From: Streptomyces sp. NBRC 109706 | GTDB taxonomy: Bacteria > Actinomycetota > Actinomycetes > Streptomycetales > Streptomycetaceae | Assembly (NCBI RefSeq): GCF_000974485.1 | Contig: NZ_BBOM01000009.1 | Location: forward strand, 248,001-312,000 | DNA: 64,000 bases | Direction: 5' to 3' | Part shown: piece by piece, positions 1-8,177 of the stretch | Position numbering within the stretch: position 1 is the first letter of the stretch | How the letters are laid out: each line of letters starts with the position of its first letter | Program-made: the position numbers and the translations under genes | The notes under the pieces: generated by a model | What the model was told of the DNA's origin: nothing | What the model saw: the letters and a program-made list of their open reading frames with translations, nothing else | Database searches by the model: none

Positions 1-532
1 AACCGCCGAACGACACCCTGGGACGGGGCCGTTGGACGGGGAAGACATCGCTCACATAGTCCTGGAACTGGTAGTGCCTGCCCTCGTGGTCGAAGGGTTC
101 GCGGCTGGTCCACACCCGCTTGACGATCTCGATGTACTCGCGGGTGCGGTCGTAGCGCTGGTCCTTGTCGAGGGTGTCGCCCTCCCTGCGCTGCTCGTGG
201 TCGCTGCCGCCGGTGATGAAGTGGACGGTCAGCCGTCCTTCGCTGATCTGGTCGAGGGTGGCGAAGGCCCGCGCGGCATAGGTCGGGTAGGAGACGTTGG
301 GCCGGTGCGCGAGCAGGATCTGGAGGCGGTCGAGGCGGGAGGCGAGCAGGGCCGCGCCGGCGGCCGGGTCGGGGGAGCCGGAGCTGTAGGCGAACAGCAC
401 CCGGTCCCAGCCGTGGTCCTCGTGGGCCCGGGCGAGCCGGAGGGTGTAGTCGGGGTCGAAGGAGGCGCCGGAGCGGGGGGTGGTCTCCGAACCGTCGTTG
501 GTCGCGGCGATACCGAGGAATTCCACGGGCAT
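1..532 (-). CDS. LLM-class flavin-dependent monooxygenase, SsuD-like (3' part missing)
   Basis: The 177 visible codons begin MPVEFLGIAATNDGSE and continue through a luciferase-like TIM-barrel half that includes the segment ITGGSDHEQRREGD, typical of alkanesulfonate monooxygenase-type enzymes. Known members use FMNH2 and O2 to cleave C-S bonds in organosulfonates for sulfur supply. The gene runs off the left edge, so the C-terminal half cannot be judged. The ATG at 532 is preceded by an AAAGG element about 12 bases upstream. A leader peptide on the same strand at 742-834 suggests attenuation control linked to sulfur. The substrate is inferred from family only. Confidence 0.85.
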   Translation of the reverse strand, partial: MPVEFLGIAATNDGSETTPRSGASFDPDYTLRLARAHEDHGWDRVLFAYSSGSPDPAAGAALLASRLDRLQILLAHRPNVSYPTYAARAFATLDQISEGRLTVHFITGGSDHEQRREGDTLDKDQRYDRTREYIEIVKRVWTSREPFDHEGRHYQFQDYVSDVFPVQRPRPRVSFGG

Positions 533-626
533 GGCGAACGCTGCCTTTCGGCCGGGTCGCCTCCGTCGGGAGGCGGGATGTCGGGAGGGGTGGGACGCGC
601 GGGCGTGGGGCGCCGTGTCCCGGGCG

Positions 627-647
627 GGACCGCGCGGGGTGCGGTCC
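627..647 (-). promoter_or_regulatory. Hairpin between leader peptide and monooxygenase gene
   Basis: Arms GGACCGC (627-633) and GCGGTCC (641-647) are perfectly complementary around a 7-base loop. It lies downstream of the leader-peptide stop and upstream of the monooxygenase start, where an attenuator or anti-attenuator stem would sit. No T-run follows, so its role is inferred from position. Confidence 0.35.
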
Positions 648-664
648 TGACGTCGGGGAGAGTC

Positions 665-712
665 GGGGGGAAACCAGGGAAACCGGGGGAACCTGGGAAG
701 CCCGGAAGCCGG
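665..712. repeat. Short imperfect tandem repeat, unit about 10 bp
   Basis: Degenerate units resembling GGGAAACCAG run through the gap between the leader peptide and the monooxygenase gene. It is one of several unrelated short tandem repeats in intergenic gaps of this window. Confidence 0.5.
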
Positions 713-741
713 GGAGCGGCGCGCGGCTCGGCGGGGCGGGC

Positions 742-834
742 TCAGCCGGCGACGGCGGCGCGGCGACACGCGGCGGACCACACGCGACCGAAGTCGATGT
801 GGTCACGGGTGACCAGAAGCCGCGAAAACCTCAT
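742..834 (-). CDS. Putative leader peptide (HID-type), 30 aa
   Basis: The 30-residue product starts MRFSRLL, has the block HIDFGRVWSAACRR and ends RAAVAG. Actinomycete leader peptides upstream of sulfur-metabolism genes share a HIDxxRVxSAxC core, and one cysteine codon lies in that core here. The gene sits about 210 bases upstream of an SsuD-like monooxygenase on the same strand, as expected for cysteine-responsive translational attenuation. There is no clear ribosome binding site, and such leaders are often translated from leaderless mRNA. Sequence and position are seen. The cysteine-sensing role is inferred from related leaders. Confidence 0.75.
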   Translation of the reverse strand: MRFSRLLVTRDHIDFGRVWSAACRRAAVAG

Positions 835-1005
835 GCACACCAGTGGAACAGCGGCCGGCGTCCGCGTCAACAGCCTGTCCACGGGGTGGGCGGGCGGCGC
901 TCCCCGCTTCGGTAGGCGGCCCGTAACATGCGGGGCCGATCCGTAACACGGACGCAATCCGGCGGTCGGAACGGCGGTAACGGGCGGTTTCTACGGTCGC
1001 TGTTC

Positions 1006-1887
1006 ATGGATGCACCGCTGTATGCACCCTCGTCCACAGAGGCGACCGAAGCCGTCGCGGCGCCCGAGGCCGGAGGGCCGCCGCCCGTCGCGGAGCCACC
1101 CGTCGCCGAGCCGGCCGTGCCGCCGGTCGCGGCCGTTTCGGGTGCCAGGGCCGGCCGGGACCGGCGGGCCGAGGCCCATGCCGGGCTGCGTGAACTGCTG
1201 CTGCGGGGCGAGTTCGACGTGCGGGAACGGCTTGTCGAGGTGCGCCTGGCCGAACGGCTCGGGGTGTCCCGCACGCCGGTGCGGGAGGCGCTGGTGCGGC
1301 TGGTCGCCGACGGTCTGGTCGAGCGGCGCGGCGACGGCTACTACCCGGCGCGCCCCAACCTGGACGAGCTGCGGGACCTCTACGAACTGCGGATCACCGT
1401 CGAACTCCGGGGCATCACCCGGGCGTTGGAGTCCCCCCGGGTGACCCACGACCTGACCCTGCTGGCGCCGTTGCGGGATCGCTGGCGCGCGCTGCGCGCC
1501 CAACCCCCGGCGCCTGACCCGGGGTTCGTGGCCTGGGACGAGGACTTCCATCTCACGCTGCTGCGGGCCTCCGGCAATCCCCGGCTCACCGAGACCCTGG
1601 AGTCCGTGACCCGCCGCATCCGGCCGGTGCGGATGTACGACTACCTCACGGCCGACCGGATCAGCGCCACCGTCGTCGAGCATCTGGAGATCGTCGAGTT
1701 GGTGCTGGAGGGCCGACTCGCCGAGGCCAGGGACGCGTTGCACCGCCATGTGGGCGACTCCCTTGAGGTCGTCGAGGAACGGGCCGCCCGCGCGCTCGCC
1801 CAACAGGCCCTGCGCGGCCACCGAACGCCTGTCCCGGATGGTCACCGCCAGGTGGCCGCCCGGCACCGCACCGAGGAGAACCCGTGA
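1006..1887 (+). CDS. GntR-family regulator, FCD (FadR) subfamily
   Basis: This 293-aa regulator has a Pro/Ala-rich N-terminal tail of about 48 residues. A winged HTH follows at about 75-113 (LAERLGVSRTPVREAL), then an all-helical FCD ligand-binding domain at about 120-265. FCD members usually sense small carboxylates through a metal site. The ATG at 1006 gives a normal N-terminus. An in-frame start at 928 would add an Arg/Gly-rich extension unlike the family. Its stop overlaps the next start by four bases (GTGA), so it is co-translated with allophanate hydrolase and probably controls that operon. Confidence 0.85.
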   Translation: MDAPLYAPSSTEATEAVAAPEAGGPPPVAEPPVAEPAVPPVAAVSGARAGRDRRAEAHAGLRELLLRGEFDVRERLVEVRLAERLGVSRTPVREALVRLVADGLVERRGDGYYPARPNLDELRDLYELRITVELRGITRALESPRVTHDLTLLAPLRDRWRALRAQPPAPDPGFVAWDEDFHLTLLRASGNPRLTETLESVTRRIRPVRMYDYLTADRISATVVEHLEIVELVLEGRLAEARDALHRHVGDSLEVVEERAARALAQQALRGHRTPVPDGHRQVAARHRTEENP

Positions 1888-3641
1888 GTCACGCCCCCGC
1901 CGCCACCCCCGACCGCCGGGGGACCGTCTCCCCCACCGCCGTGGAACGGGTCGAGGAGAGCCTGCGGCTGCTCGCCGAAGCGGCCCGGCCCGAGGCCTGG
2001 ATCGTGGTCCGGGACGCCGACGAACTCCGCGCCGAGGCGGCCGAGTTGGACCTGCGGGTGGCGGGCGGCGACGCGCTGCCGTTGGCCGGTCTTGTCTTCG
2101 GCGTCAAGGACAACATCGATGTCGCCGGCCTTCCCACCACCGCCGGCTGCCCCGGCTACGCCTATCGGCCGAAGGAGGACGCGCCGGCCGTGGCGCGGCT
2201 GCGGGCCGCGGGCGCGCTGGTGATCGGGAAGACCGCCCTCGACCAGTTCGCCACCGGGCTGGTCGGCACCCGCAGCCCGTATGGCGCGGTGCGCTCGGCC
2301 GGCGATCCGGCGCGGGTCAGCGGCGGTTCGAGCTCGGGCTCGGCGGTGGCGGTCGCACTGGGCATCGTGGACTTCGCACTGGGCACGGACACGGCCGGTT
2401 CGGGCCGGGTGCCGGCGGCGTTCCAGGGCATCGTCGGGCTCAAGCCGACCCTGGGTCTGGTGCCCACCGAGGGCGTGGTGCCGGCCGCCAGGTCCTTCGA
2501 CTGTGTGACAGTGTTCGCCCGTTCGGTGCGGGCCGCCGAGGAGGTCGGCGCGGTGCTCGACGCCGGTCCGCCGGACGCCGGCGGCCGCGCCTGGCCGGCG
2601 GACGCGCCGCTGGCCGCGCCGCCGGCGCCGGTGGTGGCGATCCCCTCGCCCGAGGGCCTTGGTGTGCTGGCCTCCGACTGGCTGGCCGCGTTCGAGGGTG
2701 CGGTGCGTCGTCTGGAGGCGGCCGGGGCGCGCGTCCGCCGCATCGACATCGGCCCGTTTCTGCGCGCCGCCGAGCTGCTGTACGAGGGCGCCTTCGCGGC
2801 CGAACGCTATGCCGCCGTGGGCGCGTTCCTGGACGATCCGGAGACCGGCCCGGCGCCCGGCGTCGACCCTCAGGTGCGCGCCATCATCACGGCGGCCGGC
2901 CGGCTGCCGGCCCACCGTTACGCGGCCGATCGCGGGCTGTTGACGGAGCTGCGACACCAGGCGCTGGCCCGACTCGACGGCTGTGACGCGCTGTTGCTGC
3001 CCACGGCGCCCGAACATCCGACGCTGGCCGAGGTGGCGGCCGATCCGATCGGGGTGAACAGCCGCCTCGGCCTGTTCACCAACTTCGTGAACCTGCTGGA
3101 CCTTTCGGCGGTCGCGGTGCCGGCGGGCGAGGTGAACGGCGGCCCGTTCGGGGTGACCGTGATCGCCCGCGCCTTCGCCGACCGGGTGGCCGGCGATATC
3201 GCGCGGCTGGTCACCGGCGAGCCGGCGGGAGCGCCGGGGTGGGGCCCGCCGGGGCTGCCGCTCGTCGTCTTCGGCGCGCATCTGTCCGGTCAGCCGCTCA
3301 ACCACCAACTGACGGGCGCCGGGGCGCGGTTGGTCGCCGAGGTGGTGACGGCGCCCGAGTACCGGATGGTGGCGCTGCCGGGCGAGCCGGCCCGCCCGGG
3401 GCTGCTGCGGGTGGCGCCGGACGAGCCGGGCCATGCCCTGGCCGGGGAGCTGTGGTCGCTGCCGGCCGCCGCTCTCGGCCGTTTTCTGGCCGCGCTGCCG
3501 GCGCCCATGGCGCTGGGCCGCGTCCGGCTGGCCGACGGCCGGGAGATCACCGGCTTTCTCTGCGAGCCCCATGCGACGGCCGGCGTTCCCGACATCTCCC
3601 GGCACGGCGGCTGGCGCGCCTATCTCGCCAGCCGCGCCTGA
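1884..3641 (+). CDS. atzF: Allophanate hydrolase
   Basis: The 585-aa enzyme hydrolyses allophanate to ammonia and CO2, the last step of ATP-dependent urea, cyanurate or biuret breakdown. The N-terminal amidase-signature domain (about 1-440) keeps the catalytic lysine (VKDNID, K75), the SGGSSSGS loop (about 147-153) and the nucleophile serine in DTAGSGR (about S173). The C-terminal allophanate-hydrolase domain begins near LVVFGAHLSGQPLN. The start is a GTG overlapping the GntR stop. The usual partner, urea carboxylase, is not adjacent, so the allophanate source must be elsewhere. The family call is secure and the pathway is inferred. Confidence 0.9.
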   Translation: MSHAPAATPDRRGTVSPTAVERVEESLRLLAEAARPEAWIVVRDADELRAEAAELDLRVAGGDALPLAGLVFGVKDNIDVAGLPTTAGCPGYAYRPKEDAPAVARLRAAGALVIGKTALDQFATGLVGTRSPYGAVRSAGDPARVSGGSSSGSAVAVALGIVDFALGTDTAGSGRVPAAFQGIVGLKPTLGLVPTEGVVPAARSFDCVTVFARSVRAAEEVGAVLDAGPPDAGGRAWPADAPLAAPPAPVVAIPSPEGLGVLASDWLAAFEGAVRRLEAAGARVRRIDIGPFLRAAELLYEGAFAAERYAAVGAFLDDPETGPAPGVDPQVRAIITAAGRLPAHRYAADRGLLTELRHQALARLDGCDALLLPTAPEHPTLAEVAADPIGVNSRLGLFTNFVNLLDLSAVAVPAGEVNGGPFGVTVIARAFADRVAGDIARLVTGEPAGAPGWGPPGLPLVVFGAHLSGQPLNHQLTGAGARLVAEVVTAPEYRMVALPGEPARPGLLRVAPDEPGHALAGELWSLPAAALGRFLAALPAPMALGRVRLADGREITGFLCEPHATAGVPDISRHGGWRAYLASRA

Positions 3642-3691
3642 GGCCCTGGGGCCATAGGCCCCTGGGGCCCCGAGGCCGGACGCCGCCCGGT

Positions 3692-3726
3692 GGTCGTCGC
3701 CCCGCCGCCTGGCGGGGGCGACGACC
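3692..3726 (+). terminator. Hairpin terminator after allophanate hydrolase
   Basis: Arms GGTCGTCGCCCC (3692-3703) and GGGGCGACGACC (3715-3726) pair perfectly over an 11-base loop, about 50 bases after the atzF stop. There is no T-run, which is common for terminators in high-GC actinomycetes. Confidence 0.65.
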
Positions 3727-3737
3727 GGCCCCTGGCA

Positions 3738-3752
3738 CTGAAAACTTTTCAG
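3738..3752. promoter_or_regulatory. Palindromic operator CTGAAAA-C-TTTTCAG
   Basis: Seven-base arms form a perfect palindrome around one central base, about 95 bases upstream of the predicted GH115 transcription start. Streptomyces xylanase and xylosidase promoters carry related GAAA-N-TTTC palindromes bound by repressors such as BxlR. That resemblance is recalled, not searched. Confidence 0.6.
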
Positions 3753-3799
3753 CCGTCGCCCGCACAACATCCGCCGGGTAGGCGCTCGTTGCATGCCTC

Positions 3800-3828
3800 T
3801 TGACCCGCCGTGAGCACGTCATTAGCCT
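3800..3828 (+). promoter_or_regulatory. Predicted vegetative promoter of GH115 gene
   Basis: TTGACC (3800-3805) and TAGCCT (3823-3828) are separated by 17 bases, the optimal spacing for an HrdB-type promoter. Transcription should begin near 3835. Confidence 0.6.
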
Positions 3829-3840
3829 TCCGGAACCGCC

Positions 3841-3854
3841 CCGATAATTATCGG
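3841..3854. promoter_or_regulatory. Perfect 14-bp palindrome near GH115 transcription start
   Basis: CCGATAATTATCGG is its own reverse complement and stands out as AT-rich in a GC-rich gap. It lies just downstream of the predicted transcription start, where a bound repressor would block initiation or elongation. Confidence 0.55.
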
Positions 3855-3883
3855 TGATTCCCATCAACGCCCGGAGCTGAAAT

Positions 3884-6800
3884 ATGACGAGCCGGCGTGC
3901 CTTTCTGAGCATCCTCCCGCTCACCGTCGCTGCCACCGCCGTCCCCACCGTCACTCCCGCGAGCGCCAGGCCGGCCGACCGGCGCGACCTCTTCATCTCC
4001 TCCACCTGGCGCCCCGGAAGCCTGCCCCTGGTCGCCGACGGACGCGCCACCCCGATCCTGGTCAGCGACGACGACTTCCCCGGCGTGGTCCGCGTGGCCG
4101 GGGATCTGCGCGCGGACATCGAACGTGTCACCCAGGTCGCCCCCGAGATCCTGCGCGAACCGGCCGGGCGGCTGGACACGGCCGTGATCATCGGCACCAT
4201 CGGGCGCAGCCCGCTGATCGACCGGCTCGTGGAGTCGGGCAAGCTCGACGTCGAAGGGATCGAGGGCCGTTGGGAGACCAGCCGCCAGCAGGTGGTGATC
4301 GACCCGCTGCCCGGGGTCGGGCGCGCCCTGGTGCTGGCCGGCAGCGATCAGCGCGGCACCATCTTCGGCGTCTACGAGGTGTCCCGACAGGCGGGCGTCT
4401 CGCCCTGGTACTGGTGGGACGATGTCCAGCCACCGCACCGTGATGCCCTCTATGCGCTGCCCGGCAGGCACACTCAGGGCACGCCGGCGGTCAAGTACCG
4501 GGGCTTCTTCATCAACGACGAGAACCCGGCGCTGGGCACCTGGGCGCCCGCGTTCTTCGGCCCCGGCCACGCCCCCGGCTACGAGGGCGGGTTCAACAGC
4601 GGGTTCTACGCCAAGGTGTTCGAGGTGATGCTGCGGTTGAAGGCCAACTACCTGTGGCCGGCGGTCTGGGGCCGCGCCTTCGCCGAGGACGATCCGGCCA
4701 ACCACGCCACCGCCACCGCGTACGGCGTGGTCATGGGCACCTCGCACGAGGGCCCGATGATGCGCGGCATCGAGGAGTGGAACCGGCACGCGGTGGCGGC
4801 CCAGCGCGACGAGAACGGCGAGATCGTCACCCCGGGCAGCGACCCCTACGGCGGCACCGGCGAGTGGAGCTTCCGCTTCAACGGCGAGGCCATCAAGCGG
4901 TACTGGGCCGACGGCGTGCGCCGGATGGTGGACGAGGGCTTCGAGGGCGTGGTCACCCTCGGGATGCGCGGCAACGGCGATGTCAGCCTGCCCGACGGGG
5001 ACGGCATCGAGCTGATGGAGAGCATCATCGCCAGTCAGCGGGAGATCCTGGACGAGCTCACCGACGAAGGGTTGACGAGCATCCCGCAGGTCCAGACGCT
5101 CTACAAGGAGGTTCAGCACTACTGGGACGAGGGGCTGCGCCCGCCCGACGACGTCACCGTGATCTTCTGTGACGACAACTGGGGCAACCTGCGCAAGGTG
5201 CCCGACCCCCAACTCCCGGAGCGCGCGGGCGGTTACGGCCTCTACTACCACTTCGACTACGTGGGCGTCGGCCGCAACTACAAGTGGGTGGACACGATCA
5301 ACCTGGCGAGCACCTGGGAGCAGCTGCATCTCGGCTACCGCTACGGGATCGACCGGCTCTGGGTGGTCAACGTCGGCGACCTCAAGGCGGAGGAGCTGCC
5401 GTTGCAGTTCTTCCTCGACTACGCCTGGGACCCCGAACGGCTGGACATCGAGGCGCTGGGCGAATGGGAACGGCGGTACGCCCAGGAGAACTTCGGGCCC
5501 GAGCACGCCGAGGCGATCGCCGAGGTGCTGCACACCTACGGGGTGCTCCAGGCCCGCCGGAAGCCCGAACTGCTCAACCGGCGGATCACCGTGGACCCGG
5601 AGAAGGACCTGGCCACCGACCCCTCCGCCGTCGTCCACGACGACCGGGCCACCCCGTTCAGCCTGGTCAACTACCGGGAGCTGGAACGGGTCACCGCCGA
5701 ATGGGAGGCACTGGACGCCCGGGTACAGCAGATAGGCGAGGGCCTGCCCACGGGCAGCCAGGAAGCCTTCTACCAGCTGGTGCAGTACCAGGTGGAGGCG
5801 ACGGCAAACCTCTATGCCCTGCGCGCCGCCGAGTTCACCAGCCTGCACTATGCGGAACAGGGCCGGCTGGCCACCAACGAGCTGGCCGACGCCACCGACG
5901 CCAGATTCGCCGACGACCAGGCGATGTCGGACTTCTATAACAACGAGCTGTCGGACGGGAAATGGGCCGGCTTCCAGACCCAGCCCAAGATCGGCTATGG
6001 CGACGTGGAGCGCTATGGCCCCGACGCGCCTTGGCAACAGCCGCAGACCCCGAACCATGTGGCGCTGCCGGACGCGGTGTTCCCCCCGGTCCGACGGATC
6101 GAACCGGCCGCCGGGGCCGAGTTGGGGGTGGCCGTCGACGGCTCGACCGACTGGTGGCCGCACGCCGCCGAGCCCGCGGTGTTGCCCACCTTCAGCCCCT
6201 ATCAGAGCCAACCGCCGCAGTATGTCGAGGTGTTCAACCGGGGCAGCGTCCCCTTCGACTACCGGATCACCGCGGCCGAGCCGTGGCTCACGGTCAGCGA
6301 GCCCACCGGCACGGTCGCCGACCAGGTCCGGGTGGAGCTCTCCGTCGACTACGACGCGGCGCCGATCGGCCGGCACACCGTCCCGCTGACCGTCTCCGGC
6401 GCCGGCCGGGAGGTCGAGGTGTTGGCCGAAGTGGACAACCCGGGTATACCGCGCCGCCGGCTGCACGGCTTTGTCGAGGCGGGCGGCTATGTCTCGATGG
6501 AGGCCGAGCACTACACCCGCGCCGTGCACACCGCCGGCATCACCTGGCGGACCCTGCCCGATCTGGGCCGCACCGGCGCCGGCGTCACCCCGTTCCCGGT
6601 GACCGCGCCGCGCCAGACCCCCGGCGGGCGCGGACCACGCCTGGAGTACGAGTTGACGCTGTTCACCACGGGCACGGTGCGAGTGCTGTCCTATCTCTCC
6701 CCGCGCAACAACGTGCTGCCGACCGACGGTCTCAGCTATGCCGTCTCCCTCGACGACGCGCCGCCGCAGTCCGTGAATGTCACCGCCCTCACCGGGTCGG

Positions 6801-7012
6801 ATGACCAGAACATGAACCGGCAGTGGGCACGCAATACCTCGGACAATGCCACCGTGATCACCACCGAGCACAGCGTCTCCGAGCCGGGCCGTCATCTGCT
6901 GAAGTTCTGGATGGTCGACCCGACGGTGGTGCTGCAGAAGCTGGTGGTGGACACCGGCGGACTGCGCCCCAGCTATCTGGGCCCACCGGAGAGCCTGCGC
7001 GCCCGCGACTGA
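3884..7012 (+). CDS. GH115 xylan alpha-1,2-glucuronidase, secreted
   Basis: The 1042-aa protein matches the GH115 fold, including the WPAVWGRAFAEDDPAN and CDDNWGNLRK segments. GH115 enzymes remove (4-O-methyl-)glucuronic acid from xylan side chains. Residues 1-28 form a Tat-like signal (SRRAFLSILPL then a hydrophobic run and an ALA-type cleavage site). The catalytic core covers roughly 30-700, and the C-terminal GH115 domain with EAEHYTRA roughly 840-1030. The ATG at 3884 has GGAG nine bases upstream. The gene is monocistronic, with its own promoter and terminator and two palindromes upstream, which suggests xylo-oligosaccharide induction. The family is confident and exact substrate specificity is not. 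Confidence 0.88.
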   Translation: MTSRRAFLSILPLTVAATAVPTVTPASARPADRRDLFISSTWRPGSLPLVADGRATPILVSDDDFPGVVRVAGDLRADIERVTQVAPEILREPAGRLDTAVIIGTIGRSPLIDRLVESGKLDVEGIEGRWETSRQQVVIDPLPGVGRALVLAGSDQRGTIFGVYEVSRQAGVSPWYWWDDVQPPHRDALYALPGRHTQGTPAVKYRGFFINDENPALGTWAPAFFGPGHAPGYEGGFNSGFYAKVFEVMLRLKANYLWPAVWGRAFAEDDPANHATATAYGVVMGTSHEGPMMRGIEEWNRHAVAAQRDENGEIVTPGSDPYGGTGEWSFRFNGEAIKRYWADGVRRMVDEGFEGVVTLGMRGNGDVSLPDGDGIELMESIIASQREILDELTDEGLTSIPQVQTLYKEVQHYWDEGLRPPDDVTVIFCDDNWGNLRKVPDPQLPERAGGYGLYYHFDYVGVGRNYKWVDTINLASTWEQLHLGYRYGIDRLWVVNVGDLKAEELPLQFFLDYAWDPERLDIEALGEWERRYAQENFGPEHAEAIAEVLHTYGVLQARRKPELLNRRITVDPEKDLATDPSAVVHDDRATPFSLVNYRELERVTAEWEALDARVQQIGEGLPTGSQEAFYQLVQYQVEATANLYALRAAEFTSLHYAEQGRLATNELADATDARFADDQAMSDFYNNELSDGKWAGFQTQPKIGYGDVERYGPDAPWQQPQTPNHVALPDAVFPPVRRIEPAAGAELGVAVDGSTDWWPHAAEPAVLPTFSPYQSQPPQYVEVFNRGSVPFDYRITAAEPWLTVSEPTGTVADQVRVELSVDYDAAPIGRHTVPLTVSGAGREVEVLAEVDNPGIPRRRLHGFVEAGGYVSMEAEHYTRAVHTAGITWRTLPDLGRTGAGVTPFPVTAPRQTPGGRGPRLEYELTLFTTGTVRVLSYLSPRNNVLPTDGLSYAVSLDDAPPQSVNVTALTGSDDQNMNRQWARNTSDNATVITTEHSVSEPGRHLLKFWMVDPTVVLQKLVVDTGGLRPSYLGPPESLRARD

Positions 7013-7022
7013 GCGGGGTCGG

Positions 7023-7058
7023 CCCGTGCCACCGTCGCCCGGGTGACGGTGGCACGGG
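7023..7058 (+). terminator. Strong hairpin terminator after GH115 gene
   Basis: Arms CCCGTGCCACCGTC (7023-7036) and GACGGTGGCACGGG (7045-7058) form a perfect 14-bp stem with an 8-base loop, eleven bases after the GH115 stop. Confidence 0.8.
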
Positions 7059-7140
7059 GCGGGCCACGGCCCCGCGACCGGACGAAACGACCGCCCCGCC
7101 ACCGATGTCCGAACCGGTGTGCGGTGCCATGATGGCGAGC

Positions 7141-8025
7141 ATGGGACGGGTCACCGAACGCCGCCGCGTCATCCGGATCAGGGACGGGGCCATCGATACA
7201 CGAGCCGACACACTGGTCGGCGAGGAACCGCTGGAGATCCGGGTCAACGGGCGCCCGCTGGCGATCACCATGCGAACGCCGGGCGACGACTTCGCCCTGG
7301 CCTGCGGCTTTCTGGTGAGCGAGGGAGTGTTCGCCGAGCGGGACGAGCTGTCCCGGATCGCCTACTGCGCGGGCGCGGTCGCGACCGGACCCGAGGGCGG
7401 CACCGTCTCCAACACCTACAACGTCGTGGACGTGCGGCTGGCCGACGGGGTGCCGCCGCCTGACGCCTCGCTGGCCCGGCAGGTGTACACCACCTCCTCC
7501 TGCGGGCTGTGCGGAAAGGCCAGCCTGGACTCGGTGCGCACCACCGCGCGCTGGTCGCTGCCGCTGCCGCCCGGGCCCGGCATCGATCCGCAGGTGCTGG
7601 CCGAGCTGCCCGGGCGGCTGCGCGCCGCCCAGCGGGTCTTCGACCGCACCGGCGGGCTGCACGCCGCCGCGCTGTGCGCGGCGGACGGCACCCTGCTGGA
7701 TGTCCGGGAGGACGTGGGCCGGCACAACGCGGTGGACAAGATCGTCGGGCACGCGCTGCAGGCCGGCGCCCTGCCGCTGCGGGACGCGCTGCTGCTGGTG
7801 TCGGGCCGGGCCTCGTTCGAGCTGGTGCAGAAGGCGGTGATGGCCGGCATCCCGGCGCTGGCCGCCGTGTCGGCGCCCTCCGCGCTGGCCGTCGATCTGG
7901 CGACCGAGGCCGGCATGACCCTGGTCGGCTTTCTGCGCGGCACCTCGATGAACGTCTACAGCGGGGCCGAACGGCTGACCTCGCTCTCCGGGAGCCCCGC
8001 GGACGCCGGGGGCCGGGAACACTGA
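7141..8025 (+). CDS. fdhD: Formate dehydrogenase accessory sulfurtransferase FdhD
   Basis: The 294-aa protein shows FdhD hallmarks: EEPLEIRVNG near the N-terminus, the sulfur-carrying CxxC in SSCGLCGKAS (C121, C124) and DVGRHNAVDKIVG. FdhD accepts sulfur from a cysteine desulfurase and sulfurates the molybdenum cofactor before it enters formate dehydrogenase. No formate dehydrogenase gene is in the window. In-frame ATGs also occur at 7105, 7129 and 7132; 7141 is chosen because family similarity begins there. It lies between GH115 and an aldo/keto reductase with no obvious operon partner. Confidence 0.9.
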   Translation: MGRVTERRRVIRIRDGAIDTRADTLVGEEPLEIRVNGRPLAITMRTPGDDFALACGFLVSEGVFAERDELSRIAYCAGAVATGPEGGTVSNTYNVVDVRLADGVPPPDASLARQVYTTSSCGLCGKASLDSVRTTARWSLPLPPGPGIDPQVLAELPGRLRAAQRVFDRTGGLHAAALCAADGTLLDVREDVGRHNAVDKIVGHALQAGALPLRDALLLVSGRASFELVQKAVMAGIPALAAVSAPSALAVDLATEAGMTLVGFLRGTSMNVYSGAERLTSLSGSPADAGGREH

Positions 8026-8177
8026 GCGCCGCCCAGGTGTTTGTCCAGCGGGCCCATGGGTCCGGTACCGGACCGCACCGGACACCACTGGACACTTGGG
8101 CATCAGTAAGACACATTGTGGAAGATATAGACGATCAGCAAACGATCCTTGGCGATCAGAAAAGGACCAAACAGCAC

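Noticed and set aside
32..946. Long plus-strand reading frame rich in Gly, Ala and Val
   Set aside because: It is the shadow of the minus-strand monooxygenase and leader region. It has no family resemblance, no ribosome binding site and low-complexity composition.
928..1005. Upstream in-frame start for the GntR regulator
   Set aside because: The extra 26 residues are Arg/Gly-rich and unlike the family; the ATG at 1006 is a more natural N-terminus.
1842..3794. Long minus-strand frame opposite allophanate hydrolase
   Set aside because: High-GC antisense frame with Arg/Gly-rich product. The plus-strand amidase motifs fully explain the region.
3848..7102. Minus-strand frame of over 1000 codons opposite GH115
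   Set aside because: Antisense shadow of a GC-rich gene. Its product has no recognisable domain, and the plus strand has promoter, ribosome binding site and terminator.
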